This document shows, piece after piece, positions 18,302 to 28,096 of a stretch of DNA of 64,000 nt (position 1 is the stretch's first letter; each line of letters opens with the position of its first letter). Location: the NCBI RefSeq assembly GCF_900112665.1, contig NZ_FOMN01000003.1:124001-188000 (forward strand). Reading direction: 5' to 3'. The notes under the pieces are model-generated. The model worked only from the letters and a program-made list of their open reading frames with translations, had not been told where the DNA came from and searched no databases. The translations under genes were made by a program, and so were the position numbers. Origin of the DNA: Lactobacillus bombicola (GTDB lineage: Bacteria; Bacillota; Bacilli; Lactobacillales; Lactobacillaceae).

Positions 18302-19128
18302 TTATAAATCACCTGACAATTGGGACAAAATGTAGTACCACGTCCTGATACCTTGATTTTTTCTAATAAAACCCCACAACGTGAGCAAGGCTCACCTTTA
18401 TGTCCATATACCTTCAGTAATTTTTGAAAATCGCCCGTATCACCGTTTGCATCAAGATAAGTATGTATGGTTGTGCCGTGCTTTTTTATGGCCAAGTCAA
18501 TTAGTTCATTAATATTATCGTGCAATTGATGTCCTTGAAACTGCGGAATTTGATTGGCTAAACTTAGTGGGTGAATTTTTGTTTGCCACAATACTTCATC
18601 AACGTAAATATTACCAAGTCCAGCAACAATTGTTTGGTCAAGCAGTACATTTTTTATATTCTTTTTTTTGCGACTAAGTGCATTCATCAAGTACTGTGTA
18701 GTAAATTCAGATGAATTAGGTTCGCAGCCCAATTTACTAATACCGGTTACTTCCTTTTCTGTACCAGTCTTAACCAATTGCATGCGTCCAAATTTACGGA
18801 CATCATTATAGCGTAATGCTGTTTTGTCTGTAAAAGCTATTTGAACATGATCGTGCTTATCTTTAGGTGTATTAACCTCTACTAAATGATATTTACCTTC
18901 CATCCGCAAATGAGAAACAATAGTTAATTGACCACTTAAACGAATTAGTAAATATTTTGCATAACGATCTATCGTTTCGATTTTCTTACCTACTAATTGC
19001 TGAATAAATTGCTCAGAATCACTAGCAATAATTTTGGGATACCACACCGTAACTGCTTGAATCGTTTTTCCTTTAACCAAAGGAAGAAGAGTTCGGCGAA
19101 CTGTTTCTACTTCTGGCATTTCTGGCAT
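18298..19128 (-). CDS. mutM: Formamidopyrimidine-DNA glycosylase
   Basis: Removes oxidised purines such as 8-oxoG. The mature enzyme begins with the catalytic Pro2-Glu3 of MPEMPEVETVRRTL, which fixes the start. The beta-elimination Lys lies in RYAKYLLIRL, and the C-terminal zinc finger has Cys pairs in CSRC and CPNC with the active Arg in GRGTTF. 276 residues. It lies 12 bases downstream of polA, a repair pairing common in Bacilli. Confidence 0.96.
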   Translation of the reverse strand: MPEMPEVETVRRTLLPLVKGKTIQAVTVWYPKIIASDSEQFIQQLVGKKIETIDRYAKYLLIRLSGQLTIVSHLRMEGKYHLVEVNTPKDKHDHVQIAFTDKTALRYNDVRKFGRMQLVKTGTEKEVTGISKLGCEPNSSEFTTQYLMNALSRKKKNIKNVLLDQTIVAGLGNIYVDEVLWQTKIHPLSLANQIPQFQGHQLHDNINELIDLAIKKHGTTIHTYLDANGDTGDFQKLLKVYGHKGEPCSRCGVLLEKIKVSGRGTTFCPNCQVIYK

Positions 19129-19140
19129 TGATCTATCTCC

Positions 19141-21813
19141 TTACTTTGCATCAAACCAATCATGACCATAGCCTGAATCAGCAACCAATGGAATATCTAA
19201 ATGTACTGCTGATTGCATCACTGCAGGAACAATCTCTTTGATAGTTGCTAACTCATCTTTAGGAACATCAAAAATCAATTCATCATGAACTTGAACAACC
19301 ATTTTTGTTTTTAAATGAAGTTCATCTAACTTGCGTTGCATATTAATCATCGCAATTTTAATAATATCTGCTGCAGATCCTTGAATTGGCGAATTAATTG
19401 CAGTACGTTCAGCAAATGATCGAATATTAAAGTTTTTAGCGTGAATATCTGGTAAATAACGCCGGCGATGCATAATAGTTTCAGCATAACCCTTTTCACG
19501 AGCTATTTGAACCGCTTTATCCATATATTCTTTAATTTGGGGGTATTGTTCAAAGTAATTATCGATAAATTCTTGAGCTTGCTTACGACTGATATTCAAA
19601 TTTTTGGATAGGCCATAATCTGAAATGCCATAAACAATACCAAAATTAACTGCTTTGGCTCTACGCCTCATTAATGGGGTTACTTCTGCTGGAGATTTCA
19701 ATTTGAAAATTTTCATAGCAGTATGCGCATGAATATCATAGCCAGTTCTAAAAGCTTCTTGCATTTGCTCATCACCAGAAACTTGAGCTAAAATCCGTAA
19801 TTCTATTTGAGAATAATCGCAAGAAAAAATGTAACCAGCTGGATCACTTGGTACAAAGGCTTTTCTAATCTGCTTACCTTCCTGTGTCCGAGTAGGAATA
19901 TTTTGTAAATTCGGATCAACAGAGGATAAACGCCCAGTTGCTGTTAAAGTCTGTAGATAGCGCGTATGAACTCGTCCATCATGCTTAATTACATCAAGTA
20001 ACCCATTAACATAGGTTGACTGAATTTTGGCAGTTTGCCGATAAGTTAAAATATCAGCAATAATGGGACTTTGATCTTGCAATTGTGTTAAAACATCAAC
20101 TGAAGTTGAATAACCGGTTTTTGTTTTTTTAATAGCAGGCAACCCCAACTTTTCAAATAAAATGTGACCTAATTGCTTCGGTGAATTAATATTAAACTCT
20201 TCGCCGGCCTCTTTATATATTTTTCTTTCTAAATTTTTGAGTTCAACGGCAAACTCTTTTTGCAAATCAGTTAAAGTATGGGCTTGAACTTTAATCCCGT
20301 TAATCTCCATAATTGCTAATACTCGAGCTACAGGCAGTTCAATACTTGCATATAAGTCATCTTGTTCATGGTCTTTAAGTTTACTCAAGAGCGATTCTTT
20401 TAAGCTAGCAATAGCTTCAACTTTGGTAGCAAGATGATTATACAGCAACTGATCATCAGCAGGTATTTGTTGACTTTTACCCTTACCATATACCTCATGA
20501 TCATGTTTTACTGAATTATCACCATACATGTTGCAAATCTCCGCCATATCATCAGAATTATTTTCATTATTAATCAGATATGAAGCTAAGAGCATATCGT
20601 ATTCGATTCCTTGAACTTGAATACCTAAACGTCTTAAACCAACTATTGTTCTTTTTAAATCAAAAACATTTTTTTTGATTTTTTCATTCTCTAGGATACT
20701 TTTTAGTTCGTTATTCTTTAAAAGATTTACATCGCGACTAAGATAAACTTGCTTATCAATCGCAAAAGCAAAACCAACAAAAGTAGCTGAATGATAATTT
20801 GCCCCCAGCATTCCTAAATAAAAGCTAATCGTCTCAGTTTCCTTGACCTTTAAGGCGAGGTTTTTATCGGTTAATTCAGTAAATTCAACATTAGATGCTT
20901 GATAAGCACTGTCATTTGGTTCCAATAATTTAGGCGACGGTTCTAAATCATTTAGAAATTTACGAAAATTCATTTTTTCATAAAAATGACGTAATGCATC
21001 ATAATCAACACTTCTCTTTTTCAAATCAGCAAGACCAATCGTCACCGGTGTACTGCAATTGATTGTAGCAAGCTTCTTAGCCAAAAAGGCCTTATCCTTA
21101 TCCTTTATTAAATTTTCTTTTAATTTTGACTTTTTTAATTCATCAACATGTTCATATAAGCTTTCAATTGAACCATATTCTTGAATAAGCTGTGTAGCAG
21201 TCTTAGGTCCAACCTTAGTCACACCAGGATAATTATCTGAATTATCCCCCATTAGAGCTTTCATATCAATAAACTCAGTAGGTGTTACTCCATTAACCTC
21301 TTTCATATGTTCTGGCGTATATGCTTCCAGGTTCAGTACACCTGATTTAGTCACCATTACTGTTACTTTATCTGATGCTAATTGTGTTAAATCCTTATCC
21401 CCAGTTACTATGGTTACTTCAAAATTGTTTTTTTCACCAATTTTTGAAAAAGTACCAATTATATCATCTGCTTCATAATCAGCTAATTCATACGTAGCAA
21501 TCCCCAAATCATGTAATAGTTCATGAATATATGGTAATTGCTCAGACAGTTCAGGTGGGGTTTTTTGCCTGCCACCTTTATAATCACTATACATGGCAGT
21601 TCTAAAAGTGGTTTTACCAGCATCAAACGCAACCAAAATATGGTCAGGCTGAACATCACTAAGTAAAACATCGAGCATATTTTTAAAAGTATAAATGGCA
21701 TTAGTATGTAAACCATCTGCGTTTTTAAAATTTTCAAGTTGACGGTACAGGGCATAAAACGCCCGAAATGCAATCGAATTACCATCAATTAAAAGTAATT
21801 TTTGATTAGCCAT
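19141..21813 (-). CDS. polA: DNA polymerase I
   Basis: Fills repair gaps and removes Okazaki primers. The 5' nuclease domain (about 1-290) has LLIDGNSIAFRAF and GDKDLTQLAS. The 3'-5' exonuclease region (about 310-470) appears degenerate: the place of the usual DTET motif reads ISFYLGMLGA, so proofreading is probably lost as in Bacillus and Taq enzymes. The polymerase domain has motif A CDYSQIELRILA, the O helix RRRAKAVNFGIVYG and motif C VQVHDELIFD. 890 residues. GAGGAG upstream of the ATG. Confidence 0.97.
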   Translation of the reverse strand: MANQKLLLIDGNSIAFRAFYALYRQLENFKNADGLHTNAIYTFKNMLDVLLSDVQPDHILVAFDAGKTTFRTAMYSDYKGGRQKTPPELSEQLPYIHELLHDLGIATYELADYEADDIIGTFSKIGEKNNFEVTIVTGDKDLTQLASDKVTVMVTKSGVLNLEAYTPEHMKEVNGVTPTEFIDMKALMGDNSDNYPGVTKVGPKTATQLIQEYGSIESLYEHVDELKKSKLKENLIKDKDKAFLAKKLATINCSTPVTIGLADLKKRSVDYDALRHFYEKMNFRKFLNDLEPSPKLLEPNDSAYQASNVEFTELTDKNLALKVKETETISFYLGMLGANYHSATFVGFAFAIDKQVYLSRDVNLLKNNELKSILENEKIKKNVFDLKRTIVGLRRLGIQVQGIEYDMLLASYLINNENNSDDMAEICNMYGDNSVKHDHEVYGKGKSQQIPADDQLLYNHLATKVEAIASLKESLLSKLKDHEQDDLYASIELPVARVLAIMEINGIKVQAHTLTDLQKEFAVELKNLERKIYKEAGEEFNINSPKQLGHILFEKLGLPAIKKTKTGYSTSVDVLTQLQDQSPIIADILTYRQTAKIQSTYVNGLLDVIKHDGRVHTRYLQTLTATGRLSSVDPNLQNIPTRTQEGKQIRKAFVPSDPAGYIFSCDYSQIELRILAQVSGDEQMQEAFRTGYDIHAHTAMKIFKLKSPAEVTPLMRRRAKAVNFGIVYGISDYGLSKNLNISRKQAQEFIDNYFEQYPQIKEYMDKAVQIAREKGYAETIMHRRRYLPDIHAKNFNIRSFAERTAINSPIQGSAADIIKIAMINMQRKLDELHLKTKMVVQVHDELIFDVPKDELATIKEIVPAVMQSAVHLDIPLVADSGYGHDWFDAK

Positions 21814-21961
21814 TGAATCTCCTCACAAGTAAAGCTATAGTTTCTTTTATTCTAACAGTTTTTTTTACTTCTTGCAGAATGCAATCCTTTCCAAGAAAAA
21901 AATGACCAAACCAAAATAATAGGCAGTCAATTTGAAAATCTAAAACTTCAAAATAAAAAAA

Positions 21962-21982
21962 GCAAATAATATAATTATTTGC
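21962..21982 (-). terminator. Terminator of murC
   Basis: A 9-bp AT-rich stem (GCAAATAAT/ATTATTTGC) followed on the minus strand by TTTTTTTATTTT. Confidence 0.75.
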
Positions 21983-22038
21983 TCATTTAATTAAACTATT
22001 TTATCAATCTTTACTATAATTAATCAAACACTTCTAAG

Positions 22039-23349
22039 TTAGAGCAATTTTTCAAAAGCAGCTTCATACTTTTGAATATCGCCAGCTCCCATAAAGACAA
22101 TTACACAATCCTTAATTTTGGTTAAATCAGCAATGTTATCAAGATCAATCACTTCAGCATTAGGAATCTTTGCCACCAAGTCCTCACTGGAAATTGCTCC
22201 ACTACTTTCTCTAGCTGAAGCATAAATTGGCGTGATATATGCTTTATCAACACCACACAAAATATCAATAAATTCATTAGCGTATTTCTTTGTTCTTGTG
22301 AAGGTATGCGGTTGAAAAACAACAACTAAATTTTTATCAGGAAACTTTTGCCGAGTAGCTTGAATGGTTGCCCGCATTTCCGTTGGATGGTGGGCATAGT
22401 CATCAATTATACTAAATCCACCTAAATCTTTTTCAGAAAAACGCCGTTTTGCTCCCTTATATGTTAATAAACCTTTTTGAATCGCTGCTAATGGAATATT
22501 CTCTGTATCTGCAACAGCAATTACTGCTGTTGCATTTAGAATGTTATGATCACCATACAAATGAATAGAAAATTTGCCAATTTTTTCTCCATGGTGCAGA
22601 ACACTAAAACTGGACCCAGCAGTAGACCGCCTAATATCTACTGCCTGAAAATCATCATTTCTATTAAAACCGTATGTATATTTATGGGCATTAGTATGTA
22701 ATTTTTGTAAACGCTCATCTGCTCCCCAAACAAATAACCCCTTTTGCGTTTGATCAGCTGCTGTTTGAAAGGCAGCAGTATAATCCGCTTGATCTTTAAA
22801 ATAATCAGGATGATCAAAATCAATATTGGTCATTATTTGATAATCAGGATGATAAGCTAAAAAATGCCGGCGATATTCATCAGCCTCATAAGCAAAAAAG
22901 CGTGAGTCTTTAACACCTTTTCCTTCACCGTCACCAATCAAATAAGAGGTAGGCGATGCCGTTTTTAAAACTTGAGCCAGCAAGCCAGTAGTCGATGTTT
23001 TACCGTGAGTACCAGAGACGCCAATACTGGTATGTAATCTAATGATTTCTTCAACTGTATCAGGATAACTTTGCCAAGATAGATTTTTCTCTTGACAAGT
23101 ACTTACTTCAATATTGTCCTCTTTAAAAGCATTCCCTTTAACAATTACTTGACCAGTATCTTTAATATTATTGGCCGCAAATTTAGTGACTTTGATACCA
23201 GCTTCTGCTAAAGGAGTTTGCGTAAAAGTGTATTTTTCGATATCACTTCCCGCAACGTTATAGCCTAAATCATTAAGCAATAAAGCCAACGAAGCCATTC
23301 CTGTACCTTTAATTCCAATAAACCAAATTTGTTTATTCTTATCTAACAT
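22039..23349 (-). CDS. murC: UDP-N-acetylmuramate-L-alanine ligase
   Basis: Adds L-Ala to UDP-MurNAc, the first peptide step of peptidoglycan synthesis, in the cytoplasm. The N-terminal Rossmann motif GIKGTGMASLA, the ATP-binding GVSGTHGKTSTTG and the C-terminal DDYAHHPTEMRA are all present. 436 residues, normal. It has its own terminator, and an upstream hairpin separates it from ytpR. Confidence 0.97.
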   Translation of the reverse strand: MLDKNKQIWFIGIKGTGMASLALLLNDLGYNVAGSDIEKYTFTQTPLAEAGIKVTKFAANNIKDTGQVIVKGNAFKEDNIEVSTCQEKNLSWQSYPDTVEEIIRLHTSIGVSGTHGKTSTTGLLAQVLKTASPTSYLIGDGEGKGVKDSRFFAYEADEYRRHFLAYHPDYQIMTNIDFDHPDYFKDQADYTAAFQTAADQTQKGLFVWGADERLQKLHTNAHKYTYGFNRNDDFQAVDIRRSTAGSSFSVLHHGEKIGKFSIHLYGDHNILNATAVIAVADTENIPLAAIQKGLLTYKGAKRRFSEKDLGGFSIIDDYAHHPTEMRATIQATRQKFPDKNLVVVFQPHTFTRTKKYANEFIDILCGVDKAYITPIYASARESSGAISSEDLVAKIPNAEVIDLDNIADLTKIKDCVIVFMGAGDIQKYEAAFEKLL

Positions 23350-23437
23350 ATTTTAAGCTCCAAAATTTCATTTAACACTGGTTATCATTCTACCATTATT
23401 TTTATCAAAAAAGCAGCACAGACTAATATTTCAGCAT

Positions 23438-23474
23438 TAAAAAAGCCTCAAAAGTTAACTAACTTTTAGACTTA
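23438..23474 (-). terminator. Terminator of ytpR
   Basis: A hairpin with arms AAAAGTT/AACTTTT extended by AAGTC/GGCTT with a bulge, followed on the minus strand by TTTTTTAA. Confidence 0.65.
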
Positions 23475-23493
23475 TTTTTATACTATTTGTTAA

Positions 23494-24141
23494 TTACAAA
23501 CCAATCTTTCCGCTGGCTAATAATTCATCACATTCAGCAGGATCAAATGCTGCACCTACTGGAAAATCGTCGGGTACAACTAATATTCCTCGTTTTTGGG
23601 GAGCATGAACAAGTCCTAACTCGCGTGCTGAGCATATCATTCCATATGAATCAACATGCCGCAATGCCCCAGGCCAAATTTGTTGCCCATTAGGCATTAA
23701 GGTACCGGGAAGAGCTACCACAACCTTTTGTCCTTGAGCAATATTAGGAGCTCCACAAACAATTTGATATTCTTCATTATCGCCTACATTAACAGTTGTA
23801 ACATGTAAATGATCAGAATCGGGATGCTTTTCACATGTCTTCACATAGCCATAGACTAGAGTCGGTTTACCATAGGCAAGCTGATCAGTAAAACCAACTT
23901 CTGCTAATTTTTGATTTAAAGCCGCCAAATCAGTTTCAGAAAGCTTAACTTGTCCATCAGATAAACCATTATAATTAATTAATTGATCAACATTAAAAAA
24001 GTTATAACCAATCACATTGCCTTGTTCATCAACAATCTGGGTAACATCGCCTTTTTCGTTATATTCACTTTTACCATGGTCTTGACCCAAAATCACAATT
24101 AAAGTCTTGGGATAACTACGCTTATTAATACTAGTAATCAT
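23494..24141 (-). CDS. ytpR: YtpR family tRNA-binding protein
   Basis: 215 residues. An N-terminal DUF4479-like domain (about 1-90) is followed by an OB-fold tRNA-binding domain like that at the N-terminus of PheT: YVKTCEKHPDSDHLHVTTVNVG and QIVCGAPNIAQGQKVVVALPG. Role unproven; the domain suggests binding of tRNA or tRNA-like RNA. The order trmB-ytpP-ytpR-murC matches that of Bacilli. Confidence 0.9.
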   Translation of the reverse strand: MITSINKRSYPKTLIVILGQDHGKSEYNEKGDVTQIVDEQGNVIGYNFFNVDQLINYNGLSDGQVKLSETDLAALNQKLAEVGFTDQLAYGKPTLVYGYVKTCEKHPDSDHLHVTTVNVGDNEEYQIVCGAPNIAQGQKVVVALPGTLMPNGQQIWPGALRHVDSYGMICSARELGLVHAPQKRGILVVPDDFPVGAAFDPAECDELLASGKIGL

Positions 24142-24160
24142 TTAGCAAAATCCTCTTTCA

Positions 24161-24481
24161 TTAGTCCAATGACCGCAAAAAATTTTCAACTTCTTCTTTG
24201 GTTTTACGATCCTTATTAACTAGTCTACCAATTTCTTGACCATCTTGGTAGACAACAAAAGATGGAATTCCCATAATATCCATTTCTTTAGCCAGGTCAA
24301 CAGCTCCATCGCGGTCAATCTGATAAAATTTGCTATCAGCAAAATCTTTTTCAATTGCTGGTAAAAATTGATCCAAAAAACGGCAATCAGGACACCAATC
24401 AGCAGAAAATTCCAGAATTACTCGGCCACTTTTTGTTATTTCAGTTAATTTATCTTTATCAAATGCTTTAATTTGTTCCAT
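24161..24481 (-). CDS. ytpP: Thioredoxin-like protein YtpP
   Basis: 106 residues with the thioredoxin fold. The active site is WCPDC (Cys30, Cys33), not the classical WCGPC. The cis-Pro loop GIPSFVVY and a late conserved Gly are present. The altered CPDC motif should shift the redox potential, so it may serve a special substrate and is probably not the main thioredoxin. It lies between trmB and ytpR. Confidence 0.9.
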   Translation of the reverse strand: MEQIKAFDKDKLTEITKSGRVILEFSADWCPDCRFLDQFLPAIEKDFADSKFYQIDRDGAVDLAKEMDIMGIPSFVVYQDGQEIGRLVNKDRKTKEEVENFLRSLD

Positions 24482-24514
24482 CTTTAAAACCTCACGTCTT
24501 CCTAAAGTACTTAA

Positions 24515-25174
24515 TTATTTTACCCCAAAATCAGCATGTAGAGCATAAATTGGATTACCCTTAGCCGCAAATTTATGCTCATATTCAGTTTCAATATTGT
24601 TTGCAATAATTTCGTGAACCTCATTATGCAAATCAACTGAAACAAAATCAAAATTCATACCATAATTATTCATACTTTGTACAGAATACGCAAATAATCT
24701 AGCATTATCTGTTTTAAATTCAAGATGACCATGCGGGGTGATTATTTTTTGATATTTCTGTAAAAATGATTTATAGGTCAGACGCCGCTTTTCATGGCGA
24801 CTTTTTGGCCAAGGATCACTAAAATTCAAATATAATACATCAGCGCTGTCAAGTGCAAAATAACAATCTATATTAGCTGCATCAGCACATAAAATTTGCA
24901 AATTATTTAAATTTTTTGCTAGCTTCGAACGTAAAATCATTCCCGCCGCTGAAATTTGTAACTCAACTGCCACAAAATTTTTTTCAGGGTGTTGCTCAGC
25001 CAAGGTCGTAATGAACTGCCCTTTCCCTGAACCAATTTCAATTTCAAGTGGCTTAGTATCGTCAGCAAAACGATCAGCCCAATTTATTGTATTTTGTGGA
25101 TCTGGTCGATCTAAAACACTCTCTGGATGTTGCTTAACTAAACTAACGGCCCACGGCTTATTACGTAACCTCAT
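24515..25174 (-). CDS. trmB: tRNA (guanine-N7)-methyltransferase
   Basis: Makes m7G46 in tRNA variable loops using S-adenosylmethionine. The SAM-binding motif is LEIEIGSGKGQFI, and the catalytic segment NFSDPWPKSRHEKRRL is diagnostic. 219 residues, normal. It starts three bases after the ecsB stop, so it is in the same transcript as ecsAB. Confidence 0.95.
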   Translation of the reverse strand: MRLRNKPWAVSLVKQHPESVLDRPDPQNTINWADRFADDTKPLEIEIGSGKGQFITTLAEQHPEKNFVAVELQISAAGMILRSKLAKNLNNLQILCADAANIDCYFALDSADVLYLNFSDPWPKSRHEKRRLTYKSFLQKYQKIITPHGHLEFKTDNARLFAYSVQSMNNYGMNFDFVSVDLHNEVHEIIANNIETEYEHKFAAKGNPIYALHADFGVK

Positions 25175-25177
25175 TGA

Positions 25178-26377
25178 TTATATCTTCCTTTGCTTAACTT
25201 TCCACGGTAAATACCAATGAGCAATTAGCCAGCTAAATAATAGTAAAAGGCTACTTGCTTCAAATAATTGCAAATTAACTGGTAGAATAAGTAACCAAAA
25301 AATGCTAATTATCACCCACTGCATAAATAAAGCTAAGGACAAGACTTTTAAAAGATCCTGTCCTCTTTTAATATGCTCAATCGGATATACCTGATACATA
25401 ATATTATTATCAAATTCGTTTGCCATTGGCAATAATTGATAAACCGTTAAAAAAACTACTAATGAGCATAAGGTCAAGGCCCATAGCCAATTTTGAACAA
25501 GCAAAGAAATTAAGCCAGCAAAAGCAGTCATTCTAACTAATAAATTCAAATTTTCTGGATTGCGTAGTAAAGCCCGCCGATAAAGAAATTTATTAGGGTT
25601 TTCGTTTCTGAGTGATTTAGGAAGTAAAAAGTCTAAGTATTTACGTCGTCTAATTTTGACTTTTCGCTCTTTAACATCCGTAAACATGCTAAATACGCCA
25701 TATACTTGATTTTTGCGCCTTTGCTCTAGCTCTACTGCATATTGCCAATCAAACAAGGCAGTATTTTGTGGTTTAAAAGTTGCTCCACTAATAATTATCG
25801 CTAATAGAATAACTACAAGAAACATCGTCTTCGGCCACATCATCAATACTGCAAAAGTGATAAAAAACAACGTATTTACCAAAAAAAGGGATATTTTTTT
25901 ATTATAAAACAAATTATATTCCATTACTTTTAGTTGGGCAATTTTGGCAAGGAAAACTGCTAAAACCGCTAAGCAATATGATAATATAGGAATTTTAGCT
26001 TTAATTAAGGCAAATGGAAATAAGATTCCAGCAATTAATACTAAACATATTAGAGGAACCAATAAACTATAACTGCGCATTATTTTTAAATATGCGCGCA
26101 TATTTTTATCCTGAGGTAACAGAAATTGGATATCTGCAGCTTGAAGCAAGGTTACTAATTTGCCTATAAGTAAGGGCATACTTAAGATAAGGCCAACTAA
26201 AGGTTTGTAAAAATACAAATTTGGTGGCATTTTTTTCATGCTTTGAGCATACCAAAACATTAATGCGCCAAACAAAAAAATTATGGCTAAAATAAAAAAA
26301 TCGTTAAAAACCAGGGTCAAATATTTAAGAGATTGCTGTAAATTTTTCTGCAATCTATTTTTAGCTAAATCTTGCAT
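25178..26377 (-). CDS. ecsB: ABC exporter membrane subunit EcsB
   Basis: About 399 residues with roughly eight to ten hydrophobic segments in two groups (about 25-225 and 290-395) and a basic cytoplasmic loop (KERKVKIRRRKYL). With EcsA it forms an exporter tied in Bacilli to protein secretion and intramembrane proteolysis. The frame is open to 26416 inside ecsA, but the ATG at 26377 has AGGAGC six bases upstream and is preferred. It overlaps the ecsA end by 17 bp. Confidence 0.88.
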   Translation of the reverse strand: MQDLAKNRLQKNLQQSLKYLTLVFNDFFILAIIFLFGALMFWYAQSMKKMPPNLYFYKPLVGLILSMPLLIGKLVTLLQAADIQFLLPQDKNMRAYLKIMRSYSLLVPLICLVLIAGILFPFALIKAKIPILSYCLAVLAVFLAKIAQLKVMEYNLFYNKKISLFLVNTLFFITFAVLMMWPKTMFLVVILLAIIISGATFKPQNTALFDWQYAVELEQRRKNQVYGVFSMFTDVKERKVKIRRRKYLDFLLPKSLRNENPNKFLYRRALLRNPENLNLLVRMTAFAGLISLLVQNWLWALTLCSLVVFLTVYQLLPMANEFDNNIMYQVYPIEHIKRGQDLLKVLSLALFMQWVIISIFWLLILPVNLQLFEASSLLLLFSWLIAHWYLPWKVKQRKI

Positions 26378-27110
26378 GCCGTTGCTCCTGATTAAGAATT
26401 CGATATATCTTATCAAATGAATCTGTCGCGGTTAAACCATAATGTAGCCGAATATCTGATATACTACCAATTACTTCAATTTCACCATTATTTAAAACTG
26501 CATAATTAGAAATTACCTGTTCCGCATCAGCCAAAATATGGGTAGACATTAACACCATTTTTCCAGTTGCAATCGCCTCTTTAATTAGATCAATCAAATT
26601 AGTTACGGCTAACGGATCAAGCCCTGTAAAGGGTTCATCAATCACTAAAAGATCGGTATCAGCCAAAAAAGCTGCTACAATCATAACCTTCTGCTTCATT
26701 CCTTTTGAAAAGTGAACTGGTAACCAATCCAATTTATCTTCGAGCCTAAATAATTGTAGCAGTTGCTGTGCTCTGACCCAGGCTTTTTCTTCATTTAACT
26801 GATAGCTAAGAATAATTAACGCTAAATGCTCTTTCAAAGTTAGTTCTGGATATAAAACAGGCACTTCTGGAATATAGGCGACCTGTCTTTTAAAAGCAGT
26901 TGGTTGTTTATTTAACGAAACTTCATTTAAAGTGATTTTTCCCTTTTGTGGTCGCAAAAGCCCTAAAATGTGCTTGATTGTGGTCGATTTTCCTGCACCA
27001 TTTAGCCCAATAATACCTAATGCTTGACCTGACTTAATTGTCAAATTTATATCTTTAATTACTGGAACGCCTGCATAGCCGCCAGTTAAATGTTCAATTT
27101 TTAGAACCAT
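26361..27110 (-). CDS. ecsA: ABC exporter ATPase EcsA
   Basis: 249 residues. Walker A GLNGAGKSTT, the signature in altered form (FSKGMKQK), Walker B LLVIDEPFTGLDP and the switch His in MSTHILAD are present. It energises EcsB. The start at 27110 (MVLKIEHL) has AGGGATT upstream; a longer frame to 27158 adds residues not seen in EcsA proteins. It is divergent from hit, the same arrangement as in Bacillus. Confidence 0.93.
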   Translation of the reverse strand: MVLKIEHLTGGYAGVPVIKDINLTIKSGQALGIIGLNGAGKSTTIKHILGLLRPQKGKITLNEVSLNKQPTAFKRQVAYIPEVPVLYPELTLKEHLALIILSYQLNEEKAWVRAQQLLQLFRLEDKLDWLPVHFSKGMKQKVMIVAAFLADTDLLVIDEPFTGLDPLAVTNLIDLIKEAIATGKMVLMSTHILADAEQVISNYAVLNNGEIEVIGSISDIRLHYGLTATDSFDKIYRILNQEQRHARFS

Positions 27111-27200
27111 AATCCCTATCTTTCTTTTAATGAATTTACTCAATATATATGATAGCATGATATTAAAAGAAACTAAATTTTGAAATTAAGAGGTTTAAAG

Positions 27201-27632
27201 ATGGACGAATTAGAACAAGACTGCCTATTTTGTAAAATCATTCGTGGTGAAGTACCAAGCTACACTATATTTGAAAATGAAGATATTTATGCTTTTTTAG
27301 ATTTATCACAAGTAAATCCAGGGCATAGCCTAATGATACCTAAAAAACATATAGTTAACTTATTTGACTATACTCCTAATGAGGCCCAAAAATATTTACA
27401 ATACATTCCTACTATTGCTAATGCGATTAAGCAATTTGATTCTAAGATAACCGGAATGAATATCACTACTAATAATGGAACTAGTGCTGGACAAGTGATT
27501 ATGCACTCACACATTCATTTTATTCCTCGTTTTGAAGGTGATGGCTTGACCACAGCTACACGAAATAACGAAAAAAAGTATACTAAAGCTGACTATCAAA
27601 AGATTGCCACTCAAATTAAAAGCAATTTTTAA
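27201..27632 (+). CDS. hit: HIT family hydrolase
   Basis: 143 residues of the histidine triad family, nucleotide hydrolases acting on adenosine phosphoramidates or dinucleoside polyphosphates. The triad is MHSHIHFIPR. The N-terminal CLFCKIIRGEVPS holds the zinc-associated Cys pair typical of Gram-positive Hit. The ATG at 27201 has GAGG upstream. It is divergent from ecsA and followed after 9 bases by a small membrane-anchored gene. Confidence 0.95.
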   Translation: MDELEQDCLFCKIIRGEVPSYTIFENEDIYAFLDLSQVNPGHSLMIPKKHIVNLFDYTPNEAQKYLQYIPTIANAIKQFDSKITGMNITTNNGTSAGQVIMHSHIHFIPRFEGDGLTTATRNNEKKYTKADYQKIATQIKSNF

Positions 27633-27641
27633 GGAGAAATT

Positions 27642-27977
27642 ATGAAACACTTTAATTTTAGTGTAGGACTAGTAATCGGTTCCGCAACGGGGACAATTTT
27701 ATCATTAATCCGTTTTAAAAATGGTCAACGCCTAGGTCAACCATTGCAAGATCAATCTCAAGCTACTCAAAATGATATTAATAATCTCAAAAAAAACCTT
27801 AACAACTTACAAGAAGCTAAGCAAAAGTTAAATGATGCTTTACCAGCTGGTAAAAAAACTAGCGTTGAATTAGAAAATGATTTTAAATACTACCAGATGA
27901 AAGTTGATCGTATCCTTAAAAATCTAGCTACAAGCCAGCAGAAGTTAAGCAGAAATTTTAGTAATAATAAAGAATAA
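27642..27977 (+). CDS. Small membrane-anchored coiled-coil protein
   Basis: 111 residues. One hydrophobic stretch (about 6-22, VGLVIGSATGTILSLI) is followed by a charged helical region rich in Asn, Lys and Gln (residues about 35-105) that should form a coiled coil, resembling the YtxH layout. I do not recognise a specific family. It has a strong AAGGAG and lies between hit and prsA. Confidence 0.7.
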   Translation: MKHFNFSVGLVIGSATGTILSLIRFKNGQRLGQPLQDQSQATQNDINNLKKNLNNLQEAKQKLNDALPAGKKTSVELENDFKYYQMKVDRILKNLATSQQKLSRNFSNNKE

Positions 27978-28096
27978 ATGGTAAAGAAAGTTTGAATTTT
28001 TTGATGAAAATTAGCAAATTAAAAACGTAAATTTCTAGTTTATGTTATATTAGTTGCTGATGACTTAATTTATTAAGGATGTGGAGAGTTTATTTT

